DNA of 37,573 nucleotides from UBA4717 sp045577925 (GTDB lineage: Bacteria; Bacillota; Clostridia; Oscillospirales; CAG-272). The position numbers were made by a program, and so were the translations under genes. The notes under the pieces were generated by a model. It was not told the DNA's origin. It saw only the letters and a program-made list of their open reading frames with translations, and did not search any database. The stretch's first letter is position 1; every line of letters starts with the position of its first letter. The stretch covers positions 1 through 37,573 of the forward strand of contig JAZNJH010000002.1 of the NCBI GenBank assembly GCA_045577925.1. Reading direction: 5' to 3'. Below, in pieces: positions 30,281 to 37,573 of this stretch.

Positions 30281-31294
30281 TTATTTTCCGCCTGACCACA
30301 CGTTCGGTATGTATATTTCCTTATAAATTTCTATTGCATGCCTGTCCGTCATGCCTGCGATAAAATCGCAAACGCATCTTTCAACAGGCTCATTTTTTAT
30401 GTTGTTCTTAAAAAACTCAGGCATCTTATCGGGATGCTTGACAAAGTAATCAAAAAGGCTTGCAATAAGCTCTCTTGCTTTGCTGTCCTCGCTTTTCACC
30501 TTAGGATTTGTATATATGTTTTCAAAAAGAAAGGCTCTGAGCTTTGCCGTTGCCTCGGCAACGTGGTTTTCCATCTTTATCTCGTTTTTGTCAAAGCTTG
30601 CAGAAATAACGCTTCGCACCATATTGTTGATGCGCTCCGAGTGACCGCGCCCGAGTACTTCGATTATCTCTTTCGGAATATCCTCAATATTTAAAACACC
30701 TGCGCGGATCGAATCGTCTATGTCGTGATTTATATAAGCAATCCTGTCTGCAAACTTAACGATAACGCCCTCGAGCGTTGAAGCCATATTGTCGCCCTGA
30801 TGATTGACGATGCCGTCCTTGACCTCAAAGGTAAGATTAAGCCCCTCGCCGTTGTTTTCAAGAAACTCAACAACGCGTAAGCTCTGCTTATAGTGTGTGA
30901 AATCCTTTGAAAAGCAGTCCTGAAGTGCCGCCTCGCCCGTATGTCCGAATGGAGTGTGACCAAGGTCATGACCCATGCACGCTGCCTCGCAGAGATCCTC
31001 GTTTAAAAGAAGCGCTCTGCAGATTATTCTGCCTATCTGCGTGACCTCAAGCGTGTGAGTGAGTCTGGTACGGTAATGCTCTTCAAGAGGCGAGAGAAAG
31101 ACCTGCGTTTTGTGCATCATTCTCCTGAACGCCTTGCAGTGAATGATCTTATCTCTGTCGCGCTGGAACTCGGTTCTGATATCGCAGGGAGTATACGGCT
31201 TTTCGCGCCCTTTGGTGTTTTCTGTGAGAAAAGCGTACTTTGAAAGATTATTTCTTTCGCGTTCTGTAATTATGTCACGTATAGCTCTTTCCAT
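30281..31294 (-). CDS. dgt: Deoxyguanosinetriphosphate triphosphohydrolase-like protein (HD domain)
   Basis: A metal-dependent HD-domain hydrolase of the dGTPase-like family (337 residues), expected to remove triphosphate from dNTPs. The HD residues are in RTRLTHTLEVTQIGRII and GHDLGHTPFGHTGE, and a further metal ligand lies in KFADRIAYINHDIDD. The start ATG 31294 (MERAIRDIITERERNNLS) has AGAAAGGAG four to five bases upstream; the longer open frame has no ribosome site. It is in the same run as dnaG and rpoD. The dGTPase-like gene before dnaG is a common Clostridia arrangement; in-vivo substrate preference is not visible. Confidence 0.88.
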   Translation of the reverse strand: MERAIRDIITERERNNLSKYAFLTENTKGREKPYTPCDIRTEFQRDRDKIIHCKAFRRMMHKTQVFLSPLEEHYRTRLTHTLEVTQIGRIICRALLLNEDLCEAACMGHDLGHTPFGHTGEAALQDCFSKDFTHYKQSLRVVEFLENNGEGLNLTFEVKDGIVNHQGDNMASTLEGVIVKFADRIAYINHDIDDSIRAGVLNIEDIPKEIIEVLGRGHSERINNMVRSVISASFDKNEIKMENHVAEATAKLRAFLFENIYTNPKVKSEDSKARELIASLFDYFVKHPDKMPEFFKNNIKNEPVERCVCDFIAGMTDRHAIEIYKEIYIPNVWSGGK

Positions 31295-31398
31295 GATGCT
31301 CCTTTCTGCGTATCCGTCGTCCATTTGATCGTATCTGTTTAATAATATACGCAAAAAAATCAAAAAACCCTCTTTTTCCACGCAATTTATTTGAGTTT

Positions 31399-32067
31399 TT
31401 AAACTTTTTTATCCGCATCAAAGCGGTTTTCTATAAAATCCGGGGTAAGTCTGCCGCCCGAAAGCTCCGCTATCTTTCTGATAAGCGTATCTGCAATCGG
31501 TTTTCTTACGGCAAAGCGCATATTAACTTTATCTGCAAAATCCAGATTATCGATTATAGCGCGCGCACCCTCAAGCTCGAAATTTATCTTGTTGTATTCC
31601 CCATAGTCGCACGAGAGCGCATAGACCGAATATTCTTCATAGGTTACAATGTGCGCCGCCTCGAGAGCAAGAGAGGCCGCGTTTGCGTAAGCGCGTACAA
31701 GTCCGCCCGCGCCAAGAAGTATTCCTCCGAAATACCTTGTTACAACAACAGCACAGTCGTCGCAGCCGCTTTTCTTGATAACCTCAAGAACGGGAGGGCC
31801 CGCCGTGCCCTGCGGCTCGTTATCGTCGCTGTATCTTGCCATTGCACCGCCGCGCAGATAGTACGCGTAAACGTTATGCGTTGCGTCGGCATACTTTTCT
31901 TTTATCTTTTTAACAAACTCAAGCGCTTCCTCATCAGTTTTTACAGGCTTTGCGTGTCCTATAAAAACAGACTTTTTTTCAATAAATTCAGCGCTTGCTT
32001 CCCTTTCGAGAGTAACGTATTTTTTGATTTCTGTATCCTGAGCGGATTGATTTGAATTTACAGCCAT
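31399..32067 (-). CDS. YigZ/IMPACT family protein
   Basis: 222 residues of the YigZ family. The N-terminal IMPACT (UPF0029) domain reads FIEKKSVFIGHAKPVKT, ATHNVYAYYLRGG, YSDDNEPQGTAGPPVLEVIKKSG, VVVTRYFGGILLGAGGLVRAYANAA. A smaller C-terminal DUF1949-like ferredoxin domain follows. The biochemical role is poorly defined in bacteria; related eukaryotic IMPACT binds Gcn1. Its start overlaps the hflX stop by 10 bases (32058-32067), so it is coupled to hflX. Confidence 0.9.
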   Translation of the reverse strand: MAVNSNQSAQDTEIKKYVTLEREASAEFIEKKSVFIGHAKPVKTDEEALEFVKKIKEKYADATHNVYAYYLRGGAMARYSDDNEPQGTAGPPVLEVIKKSGCDDCAVVVTRYFGGILLGAGGLVRAYANAASLALEAAHIVTYEEYSVYALSCDYGEYNKINFELEGARAIIDNLDFADKVNMRFAVRKPIADTLIRKIAELSGGRLTPDFIENRFDADKKV

Positions 32068-33353
32068 TCTTCATCCTCCCCGCTTTTTGCCGGCTTGTTT
32101 TGCAGAAAATCCGAAAACATACCTCGCGCCTTGGCGTCGGCAACCGCGTTTACTTTTACACAGTCCTCGCCATATTCAACGTCATTTATCGTCATAAATT
32201 CATACATTCTTGAAATTATGCCCTGCTTTGCGTTTGGAATAATGAATACCTCGTTTGTTTTTCCCTCGTGTACAAGCTCCTCGATGCGCAGAGCGAGAGC
32301 CTCAAGCCCCATGCCCGTGTGCGCGGATATAAAAAGTCTGTTTTCATCTCCGTTTTCAAAAACGGCCGTACCCTCTTTAAGATCGCACTTGTTATAAACG
32401 AATAAAGTCGGCTTGCCGCTTGCGCCAAGCTCATTTAAAAGCTTTTCGCAAACCTCGGTCTTTTCTTCCTGTTCGGGATCGGTATAGTCTATAAGAATTA
32501 TTATTATATCGGCAAACACAGCTTCGTCGAGTGTTGATTTGAAGGCTTTTATAAGATGGTGAGGCAGGCGCCTGATAAAGCCTACCGTGTCGGTAAGAAG
32601 AATTTCGTCGCCGCAGGGAAGTGTGTATTTGCGCGTTGTTGGGTCAAGCGTTGCAAAAAGCTTGTTTTCGGCAAGTATGCCCGCGCCCGTCAGCGCATTT
32701 AAAAGCGTTGACTTCCCTGCGTTTGTATAACCGACGATAGCTATCTTCTTTATACCCGAGCGCTCGCGCGCCTTTCTTTGTGTAAGGCGGGCTTTGTCAA
32801 GCTCGCGTATCTCATACTCAAGCTGCTCCATTCTGCGCCTGAGGTGACGTCTGTCGCTTTCAAGTTTGGACTCACCCGGTCCTCTCGTACCGATACCGCC
32901 GCCCAGACGAGAGAGTGCCTGACCTTTTCCGGTAAGTCTTGGAGCTGTATATTTAAGCTGAGCAAGCTCTACCTGCAGTTTTCCCTCGCCCGTTACGGCG
33001 TGCTTTGCGAATATGTCGAGTATGAGCATCGAGCGGTCGATAACCCTCGTGTCATCAAGCTCGTTTTCAATATTTCTTATCTGAGCAGGAGATAATTCGT
33101 TATCGAATATAACAACGTCAATATTGTTGTTTTTGCAAAGCTCGCTAAGCTCTTTTATCTTTCCGCTACCAAGGCAGGTGCGTGAGTCGGGGCTTGATTT
33201 TGCCTGGATGACGCGCGCAAACACTTCTCCGCCTGCCGTGTCGAGCAGGTTTTCAAGCTCGTCAAGCGAACGCTCGCATTCGCCCTCAGCCATTTCGGGG
33301 AGATTTACAGCTGCAAGTACAGCTTTTTCAAGTACGTGTTCATTTATTTCCAT
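32058..33353 (-). CDS. hflX: Ribosome-associated GTPase HflX
   Basis: A GTPase that binds the large ribosomal subunit and can split stalled ribosomes. The N-terminal HflX domain includes SSPDSRTCLGSGKIKEL. The glycine-rich signature is GGGIGTRGPGESKLESDRR. The G domain has G1 GYTNAGKST, G3 DTVGFI and G4 NKCD. The length of 431 is normal. The region upstream (33354-33381) holds the hairpin ATGCCG-AAAA-CGGCAT, and CGGAG is the probable ribosome site. yigZ overlaps its end. Confidence 0.95.
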   Translation of the reverse strand: MEINEHVLEKAVLAAVNLPEMAEGECERSLDELENLLDTAGGEVFARVIQAKSSPDSRTCLGSGKIKELSELCKNNNIDVVIFDNELSPAQIRNIENELDDTRVIDRSMLILDIFAKHAVTGEGKLQVELAQLKYTAPRLTGKGQALSRLGGGIGTRGPGESKLESDRRHLRRRMEQLEYEIRELDKARLTQRKARERSGIKKIAIVGYTNAGKSTLLNALTGAGILAENKLFATLDPTTRKYTLPCGDEILLTDTVGFIRRLPHHLIKAFKSTLDEAVFADIIIILIDYTDPEQEEKTEVCEKLLNELGASGKPTLFVYNKCDLKEGTAVFENGDENRLFISAHTGMGLEALALRIEELVHEGKTNEVFIIPNAKQGIISRMYEFMTINDVEYGEDCVKVNAVADAKARGMFSDFLQNKPAKSGEDEEWL

Positions 33354-33419
33354 AAAAACTCCGTTATGCCGAAAACGGCATTGAAATAAAGTGGTTTTTA
33401 CTTTTTATTCCAATTACTT

Positions 33420-33560
33420 TTATGTTCCCGCACAAAGAAACGATTGGTTTTGTATGGCGGGGCCTTGGTAGTGCCGCAATCAGCCAAAACTGCACGAAAC
33501 GGCGGGAGTAAACCCCCGCCCTACGGGCAAAAGAAATAAGACCTTACAACGGGAACATAA
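33420..33560. repeat. 141-bp MITE-like element in the hflX-rpmE gap
   Basis: The 319-bp hflX-rpmE gap has no gene. It holds an element with 11-bp perfect inverted ends TTATGTTCCCG (33420-33430) and CGGGAACATAA (33550-33560). Its centre is the repeat copy at 33456-33524. No open frame of a transposase is present. An intervening hairpin at 33366-33381 and the rpmE terminator flank it. It looks like a non-autonomous repeat; no target duplication was confirmed. Confidence 0.5.
33456..33524 (+). repeat. 69-bp intergenic repeat, copy 1
   Basis: Aligns without gaps to 34807-34875, with about 56 of 69 positions identical. Both copies end GCGGGAGTAAACCCCCGCCCTAC except that this one is preceded by G in place of A (21 of the last 24 bases are invariant). 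GCGGGAGTAAACCCCCGC can form a hairpin. Confidence 0.7.
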
Positions 33561-33598
33561 TGCCGAATGGGGAATAATTTTCTTACATAATACAAAAG

Positions 33599-33631
33599 GT
33601 GGGCAGAAGCGCACAAGCGCATATGCCCACC
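33599..33631 (-). terminator. Terminator of rpmE
   Basis: Outer stem GGTGGGCA (33599-33606) / TGCCCACC (33624-33631), with inner GCGC pairs. On the minus strand TTTTG follows. It lies 42 bp beyond the rpmE stop. Confidence 0.8.
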
Positions 33632-33672
33632 ATTCTGTTGTGTCGTTTCCTAAAGCGGATTGCGCAAGCTTA

Positions 33673-33879
33673 TTACTTGGCAGCCTTACTGCGACGCTGA
33701 TTGAATTTATCAACACGTCCGCCGCTGTCTACGAATTTCTGCTTGCCTGTAAAAAAGGGATGGCACTTGGAGCAGATATCAACTCGCATATCGCCCTTGG
33801 TAGACTTAGTTACGATAGTTTCGCCGCAAGCGCATCTTACCGCAACTTCTTCATACTTAGGATGAATTCCTTCCTTCAT
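33673..33879 (-). CDS. rpmE: 50S ribosomal protein L31 (zinc-binding type)
   Basis: A 68-residue protein of the large subunit, beginning MKEGIHPKYEEVAVRCACGE. The zinc ligands Cys16, Cys18, Cys36 and Cys39 are all present (C-x-C and C-x2-C), so this is the zinc-containing C+ form. The body ICSKCHPFFTGKQKFVDSGGRVDKFNQR is typical. The open frame starts at 33915, but GAGGTG six bases before ATG 33879 fixes the shorter start. It has its own promoter and terminator, so it is transcribed alone. It stands between hflX and sigE. Confidence 0.95.
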   Translation of the reverse strand: MKEGIHPKYEEVAVRCACGETIVTKSTKGDMRVDICSKCHPFFTGKQKFVDSGGRVDKFNQRRSKAAK

Positions 33880-33918
33880 TATTAACACCTCACTGTATAC
33901 GTATTCACAATGCACTTT

Positions 33919-33947
33919 AGTATATCACAAAAAAATAGTTTTTGCAA
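33919..33947 (-). promoter_or_regulatory. rpmE promoter (sigma-A type)
   Basis: Minus strand: -35 TTGCAA (33942-33947), 17-bp spacer, -10 TATACT (33919-33924). It lies 40 bp before the rpmE start codon. Confidence 0.75.
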
Positions 33948-33994
33948 GACATTTTTGAAAAAAACTTATATTTTTTATATTTTTCTGCGAAAAA

Positions 33995-34723
33995 TCAGTA
34001 TTTAGGCTTGAGTTTTTCCTTTAAATCGGCGATGATCCGCTTTTCAAGACGGGATATGTAGGATTGCGATATGCCGAGCATGTCGGCAACCTCTTTTTGC
34101 GTTTTCTCCTTTAATCCCCCGAGCCCGAACCTCAGGGATATGATCATTCTCTCGCGCTCTGAAAGCTCAAGCAGAGCTCTTTTTATTATTTTTTTATCCT
34201 CTTGTGTTTCAATATCGGCGAAAATGCTGTCATCATCACTGCAAAGTATGTCCGAAAGCAAAAGCTCGTTGCCGTCCCAGTCAACGCTGAGCGGCTCGTC
34301 TATTGAAAGCTCGCTTTTAAGCTGACCGTTTTTTCTTATAAACATCAGTATTTCGTTTTCTATACACCTTGATGCATATGTTGCGAGCTTTATGTTCTTG
34401 TCGGCTTTAAACGTATTTATCGCCTTTATGAGTCCGATAGTGCCTATTGAGATAAGATCTTCGATTCCGATGCCCGTATTCTCGAATTTTTTTGCGATAA
34501 ATACAACGAGCCTCAGATTATGCTCGATAAGAGTTTGTCTTGCGCCTTCGGTATCCTCTGAAAGCCTTTCTATAACGGCGAATTCCTCTTCCTGCGAAAG
34601 AGGCGGCGGCAGTGTATCCGCGCCGTTGATATAGTTTACCGACGTATCGGGAAAAAGCCTTGAAGATATCAAAGATAAGTGCTTTATAAGAAAAAATCTG
34701 ATTTTCACAAATATTTCGTTCAT
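33995..34723 (-). CDS. sigE: RNA polymerase sporulation sigma factor SigE (pro-form)
   Basis: The first mother-cell sigma factor in sporulation, made as an inactive precursor. 242 residues. The first about 30 (MNEIFVKIRFFLIKHLSLI...) form a hydrophobic/basic pro-sequence; the segment VNYINGADTLPPPLS matches the B. subtilis cleavage-site neighbourhood. Region 2 has LRLVVFIAKKFENTGIGIEDLISIGTIGLIKAI, followed by KLATYASRCIENEILMFIRKN. Region 4 has RMIISLRFGL and TQKEVADMLGISQSYISRLEKRI. It lies 178 bp after spoIIGA, the protease that matures it. sigG, often next, is not found downstream here. Confidence 0.95.
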   Translation of the reverse strand: MNEIFVKIRFFLIKHLSLISSRLFPDTSVNYINGADTLPPPLSQEEEFAVIERLSEDTEGARQTLIEHNLRLVVFIAKKFENTGIGIEDLISIGTIGLIKAINTFKADKNIKLATYASRCIENEILMFIRKNGQLKSELSIDEPLSVDWDGNELLLSDILCSDDDSIFADIETQEDKKIIKRALLELSERERMIISLRFGLGGLKEKTQKEVADMLGISQSYISRLEKRIIADLKEKLKPKY

Positions 34724-34806
34724 CGTTTTATACCTTTCACGTTTTCTTTTATAATACTACCGATCACCTTCTGTGTTCCCTCTTTGATCACACTCGGTTT
34801 TCGAAG

Positions 34807-34875
34807 GGCAGGGGCTTGCTCCTGCCGAAAAAAGTCAAAATTGCAGGAAGCAGCGGGAGTAAACCCCCGCCCTAC
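34807..34875 (+). repeat. 69-bp intergenic repeat, copy 2 (between spoIIGA and sigE)
   Basis: The partner of the copy at 33456-33524 (about 81 % identical, same orientation). It begins GGCAGGGGCTTGCTCCTGCC, itself a stem-loop, and ends GCGGGAGTAAACCCCCGCCC. The resemblance extends left to a TGTGTTCCC (34772-34780) at the same distance as TATGTTCCC in copy 1. It occupies most of the spoIIGA-sigE gap. Confidence 0.7.
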
Positions 34876-34901
34876 AACACTCATACACGCAGAATTGGAG
34901 T

Positions 34902-35750
34902 TTATAATAAAGACGTTCCCACGATCGCGCTTTTTCGAAGCCTTGTCTGCTTTGAAGTATTTTCTATTGCAATAACTGCGTCAACGTCTTTTGCCGTGTT
35001 GTCCCACATAAGCGTTACTTTATCGGGAACAAAGCCTGTCATAACACCGCTTGCACAAACCGTTTTGGCAGGAATCAGGCGAAGTTTTTTGTATATAGCA
35101 TCATTTTTGTTAAAAACGGGCAAAGTCGGATCAAAGTTCAGAAAATCTTCGTCAAGAAGACCGCGAAGCAGCTCTTTTTCAACGATAATGGCAGGCTTCT
35201 GGCTTATTGGCTCGCAAAGAAAATTTCCGCTGTCAGAGAAAAAGGGCATTGAAAGTCTTTTTTTGCCGTATTCGATTATAATCTCGCCGTGTTTTGTGTT
35301 TTTAGAGCTGTTTAAGAATCTTTCAAATACAAGCGCCGTGAGAGTCACGGCAAGCGAAAGCAGTATAAAAACGGCGCTTGAAAGATCGCTTTGAGCGGGA
35401 AGCTTTATTCCCGTACGGTTGAAAAAAGAATATATGAGCGTAAGTGATCCGCCGAGTGTTACCCCCGAAGCGAAAAGACAGGTGCATATTTTTACGTATC
35501 CCCAAAAGCCGAAAGCGCGAAAAGAGAGCGCGCACATAAGAAAGGTTGCTGCAACCTCGCTTATCATAGTTGCTACGGGTGTTGTGAAAAATACGCAGAC
35601 CGTACCTGCGAGAGCGCCGCAGGCCGCGGCAACTAACATGCGCCATGCTTTGCTTTTAAGCTTCATTATTTTTGCAGTCAGAAGAAGTGAAAACCAGTTA
35701 AGACTTAAATTTACGAGAAATAAAATATCGGCGTAGACTGTCAACTTCAT
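34902..35750 (-). CDS. spoIIGA: Sigma-E processing peptidase SpoIIGA
   Basis: The septum-located aspartic protease that cleaves pro-SigE, activated by SpoIIR. 282 residues from ATG 35750 (MKLTVYADILFLVNLSLNW), where AGAGGAG lies just upstream. The N-terminal half has about five transmembrane helices (VYADILFLVNLSLNW, MLVAAACGALAGTVCVFF, VATMISEVAATFLMCAL, SLTLIYSFF, AVFILLSLAVTLTALVF). The cytoplasmic domain has the catalytic Asp173 in FFSDSGNFLCEP, followed by QKPAIIVEK. This DSG/DTG motif defines the family. It is directly followed by a repeat element and then sigE. Confidence 0.92.
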   Translation of the reverse strand: MKLTVYADILFLVNLSLNWFSLLLTAKIMKLKSKAWRMLVAAACGALAGTVCVFFTTPVATMISEVAATFLMCALSFRAFGFWGYVKICTCLFASGVTLGGSLTLIYSFFNRTGIKLPAQSDLSSAVFILLSLAVTLTALVFERFLNSSKNTKHGEIIIEYGKKRLSMPFFSDSGNFLCEPISQKPAIIVEKELLRGLLDEDFLNFDPTLPVFNKNDAIYKKLRLIPAKTVCASGVMTGFVPDKVTLMWDNTAKDVDAVIAIENTSKQTRLRKSAIVGTSLL

Positions 35751-35775
35751 CTCTCCTCTCGTGCCGTTAACTAAA

Positions 35776-35810
35776 ATTATACTGCTATGTGTGAGAGAAA
35801 AAAGTCGCAA
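35776..35810 (-). promoter_or_regulatory. Possible Spo0A-dependent spoIIG promoter
   Basis: Minus strand: TATAAT at 35776-35781, 25 bp before the spoIIGA start. No recognisable -35 sits at the normal 17 bp. TTGCGA (35805-35810) lies 23 bp upstream, part of TTGCGACT, which resembles a degenerate Spo0A box. The B. subtilis spoIIG promoter also has an oversized 22-bp spacer overlapped by Spo0A sites. This reading is an inference. Confidence 0.4.
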
Positions 35811-35840
35811 TTACGCCGATATTAAAAATATTATAAAAGA

Positions 35841-36740
35841 TTATCCTACGCTTATCTCTTTGCCGTTTGAAACAAACACGATATCTGAGTCAATGTCGGT
35901 ACGGTAGACTTTGGCGTTTATTTCTTCAAAACGGTCGCGTATTTCCTTGTGGGGATGTCCGTAATCGTTGTCAAGTCCGCAGGAGATGGCAACGTAGTCC
36001 GGGGAGAGGGCTTCTATAAACTTTTTCGAGTTTGACGTTGTGGAGCCGTGATGGGCGGCTTTGAAAACGTCGCAGTCAAGAAAGCCCGCACCGAAATAAT
36101 CAAGCATTTCGCCCTCTGAGAGCTTTTCGGCATCACCCGTGAGCACAAACGACGTTTCTCCAAATTCGATCTTGAGCCCGATACTGTAATCGTTTGTTTC
36201 TTCATAATCGCTCTCGGACGGTGAAAGCACGGTGTAGCTTATATTGTCAAGAACAAATTTATCACCCCTGCGGGGAATCGTTATACTAAGCGAGCGCGCT
36301 TCGATAGCGTCAAGGAGATTTTCAAAGGCCCTTGTGGAAGCAGAATGATCGGGCATAAGTACCGTGTCGGTTACAAAGCTTTCAAGTACAAGATCCGCAC
36401 CGCCGATATGATCCTCGTGAGGATGAGTCAGCACAAGACAGTCAAGCTTCTCTATACCCTGAGCCCTCAGGTAGGAAACGAGCCTGTCCTGGCTTGAATT
36501 TGGCCCCGCATCAATAAGGAGAGCGCTTCTTTCGCTTTTTATCAATACCGAGTCACCCTGTCCTACGTCAATAACGTGCATCTCGATACTACCGCTTGTG
36601 ACAACAGAAGGCTCAGACAAGCCAAAAAGCTCATTGACACTGTTTTTGAAGCTTCCCGAAAAAGCGTAGAAGGCAAAGATTATAACAACAAAAAGTATTA
36701 TTGAAATGATATTTAAGCGCTTGTTTGAAAATCTCTTCAT
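35841..36740 (-). CDS. ComEC/Rec2-like MBL-fold metallo-hydrolase
   Basis: 299 residues. One N-terminal membrane anchor (IISIILFVVIIFAFYAF, about 11-27) places the rest outside the cell or at the membrane face. The metallo-beta-lactamase domain has the MHVIDVGQGDSVLI start, the metal-binding HPHEDH at 106-111, FVLTGDAEK and FKAAHHGSTTSNS. It matches the isolated C-terminal domain of competence protein ComEC, a possible nuclease; no ComEC channel part is present. The substrate is unknown. AAGGAG precedes the ATG. It is followed by spoIIGA 90 bp later. Confidence 0.88.
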   Translation of the reverse strand: MKRFSNKRLNIISIILFVVIIFAFYAFSGSFKNSVNELFGLSEPSVVTSGSIEMHVIDVGQGDSVLIKSERSALLIDAGPNSSQDRLVSYLRAQGIEKLDCLVLTHPHEDHIGGADLVLESFVTDTVLMPDHSASTRAFENLLDAIEARSLSITIPRRGDKFVLDNISYTVLSPSESDYEETNDYSIGLKIEFGETSFVLTGDAEKLSEGEMLDYFGAGFLDCDVFKAAHHGSTTSNSKKFIEALSPDYVAISCGLDNDYGHPHKEIRDRFEEINAKVYRTDIDSDIVFVSNGKEISVG

Positions 36741-36872
36741 GTGGGCTCCTTATAATACTGCAATTATTACTGAAAGTATACCACAAAAGCATGTAAAAAG
36801 AAAGTATTTTTTATAAAAGCACACTTTAAAACAGTATTTTTTGTGTGGGGATAGATAATTTCGTTAAAATCA

Positions 36873-36902
36873 TTGACACGGAGCCGTCAGATTTGATATA
36901 AT
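36873..36902 (+). promoter_or_regulatory. alaS promoter (sigma-A type)
   Basis: -35 TTGACA (36873-36878), 18-bp spacer, -10 TATAAT (36897-36902), both consensus. The leader is only about 55 bases, so no T-box fits. It contains a small hairpin GGCGA-GTTTT-TCGCC (36931-36945) just before the GAAAGGA ribosome site (36948-36954). Confidence 0.85.
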
Positions 36903-36964
36903 ACAATAATGGATAAAAATGTGTTTGCGAGGCGAGTTTTTCGCCGTGAAAGGAATGATAAATT

Positions 36965-37573
36965 ATGAAGTGGACAGGCTTAAATGAACTGAGAGAAAAG
37001 TATCTGTCGTTTTTTGAATCAAAGGGTCACCTCAGGCTTCCGAGTTATCCCCTTGTTCCGATAAACGATAAATCTCTTCTTCTTATAAACTCTGGCATGG
37101 CACCCATGAAGAAATTCTTTACGGGAGAGGTTGAGCCCCCGAGAAAAAGAGTAACAACCTGCCAGAAGTGTATCAGAACGCCCGACCTTGAAAGAGTTGG
37201 TCACACAGCGCGTCACGGTACTTATTTCGAAATGCTCGGAAACTTCAGCTTCGGAGATTACTTCAAAGACGAGGCGATCGCATGGTCATGGGAGTTTTTG
37301 ACAAAAACTCTCGAGATACCCGGAGAGCTTCTCTGGCCGTCAATATATGAAAACGACGAAGAAGCGTATAAGATATGGACAGAGGATATAGGTGTTCCTG
37401 CCGAGCGTGTTGTCAGAATGGGCAAGGCGGATAACTTCTGGGAGCACGGTACAGGCCCTTGCGGTCCCTGCTCTGAAATATACTTCGACCGCGGGATCAA
37501 GCATGGCTGTGGCTCACCCGACTGTAAGCCGGGCTGCGACTGCGACCGTTATATGGAAATATGGAACAACGTG
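36965..37573 (+). CDS. alaS: Alanine-tRNA ligase, N-terminal part (runs off the window)
   Basis: The window contains the first 203 codons of alanyl-tRNA synthetase, a class II enzyme that charges tRNA-Ala. It begins MKWTGLNELREKYLSFFESK, with HLRLPSYPLVP, LLLINSGMAPMKKFFTGE, TTCQKCIRTPDLERVGHTARHGT, and NFSFGDYFKDEAIAWSWEF, all family signatures of the aminoacylation domain. Motif 2 follows at NFWEHGTGPCGPCSEIYFDRG. A cysteine-rich stretch (CGSPDCKPGCDC) lies before RYMEIWNNV. Start ATG 36965 has GAAAGGA about ten bases upstream. The gene is cut by the window edge; no stop was reached. Confidence 0.97.
   Translation, partial: MKWTGLNELREKYLSFFESKGHLRLPSYPLVPINDKSLLLINSGMAPMKKFFTGEVEPPRKRVTTCQKCIRTPDLERVGHTARHGTYFEMLGNFSFGDYFKDEAIAWSWEFLTKTLEIPGELLWPSIYENDEEAYKIWTEDIGVPAERVVRMGKADNFWEHGTGPCGPCSEIYFDRGIKHGCGSPDCKPGCDCDRYMEIWNNV

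Noticed and set aside
33480..33716. 78-residue open frame across the hflX-rpmE repeat
   Set aside because: It spans the repeat, the rpmE terminator and the end of rpmE, has no ribosome site or family pattern, and is most likely spurious.
36741..36964. T-box riboswitch for alaS
   Set aside because: The consensus promoter leaves a leader of only about 55 bases, too short for a T-box.
1..37573. tRNA, rRNA, CRISPR array or prophage
   Set aside because: No cloverleaf, rRNA motif, regular short repeat-spacer pattern or phage gene was recognised in this window by eye.

Overview
The window looks like the replication-origin region of a spore-forming Clostridia (Bacillota), most likely an anaerobe of the Oscillospirales/Ruminococcaceae type. 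The evidence is the classic Firmicutes origin order (rpmH-rnpA-yidD-yidC-jag-mnmE diverging from dnaA-dnaN-recF-remB-gyrB-gyrA), the sporulation pair spoIIGA-sigE, SpoVG, and a secreted leucine-rich-repeat protein with a C-terminal type I dockerin. Families were assigned by reading motifs; no database search was run.

Layout. 1-1308 is a complete IS3/IS150-type insertion sequence with both terminal inverted repeats. 1333-9183, minus strand: dockerin protein, pgsA, rimO, recX, recA, an unidentified lipoprotein, gyrA. 9184-9346 is a gap with a cluster of TTTTCAACA motifs. 9347-15456, minus strand: gyrB, remB, recF, dnaN, dnaA. The dnaN-dnaA gap (13822-14091) holds what looks like the basal origin: an A+T-rich stretch, TAG trinucleotide repeats (DnaA-trios), a short G run and TTTTCAACA boxes. 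15457-15763 carries divergent dnaA and rpmH promoters and an alternating purine-pyrimidine tract. 15764-20626, plus strand: rpmH, rnpA, yidD, yidC, jag, mnmE. spoVG is on the minus strand. 21175-25237, plus strand: murC, yqeG, nfo, efp and an acidic zinc-ribbon protein. 25429-36740 is one long minus-strand block: orphan solute-binding lipoprotein, rpoD, dnaG, dGTPase-like gene, YigZ-family gene, hflX, rpmE, sigE, spoIIGA, and a ComEC-like metallo-hydrolase. The window ends inside alaS on the plus strand.

How it fits together. The left arm is transcribed away from the origin and groups initiation, sliding clamp, gyrase and recombination functions. The right arm begins with ribosome, tRNA and membrane-insertion genes, then cell-wall and translation genes. 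The block from 25.4 to 36.7 kb runs toward the origin, although it carries core genes (dnaG-rpoD, rpmE, hflX).

Most interesting signal. The DnaA recognition motif, normally close to GGRDHTTVIHA, reads DRNYSTVIPS here. The canonical box TTATCCACA was not found in the origin gaps. Instead TTTTCAACA occurs six times in the gyrB-gyrA and dnaA-dnaN gaps, and one copy sits beside the G run and trio array, where B. subtilis places its DnaA box. This suggests a co-evolved initiator and box variant. Several small hairpin-rich intergenic repeats lie in the right half, one between spoIIGA and sigE.
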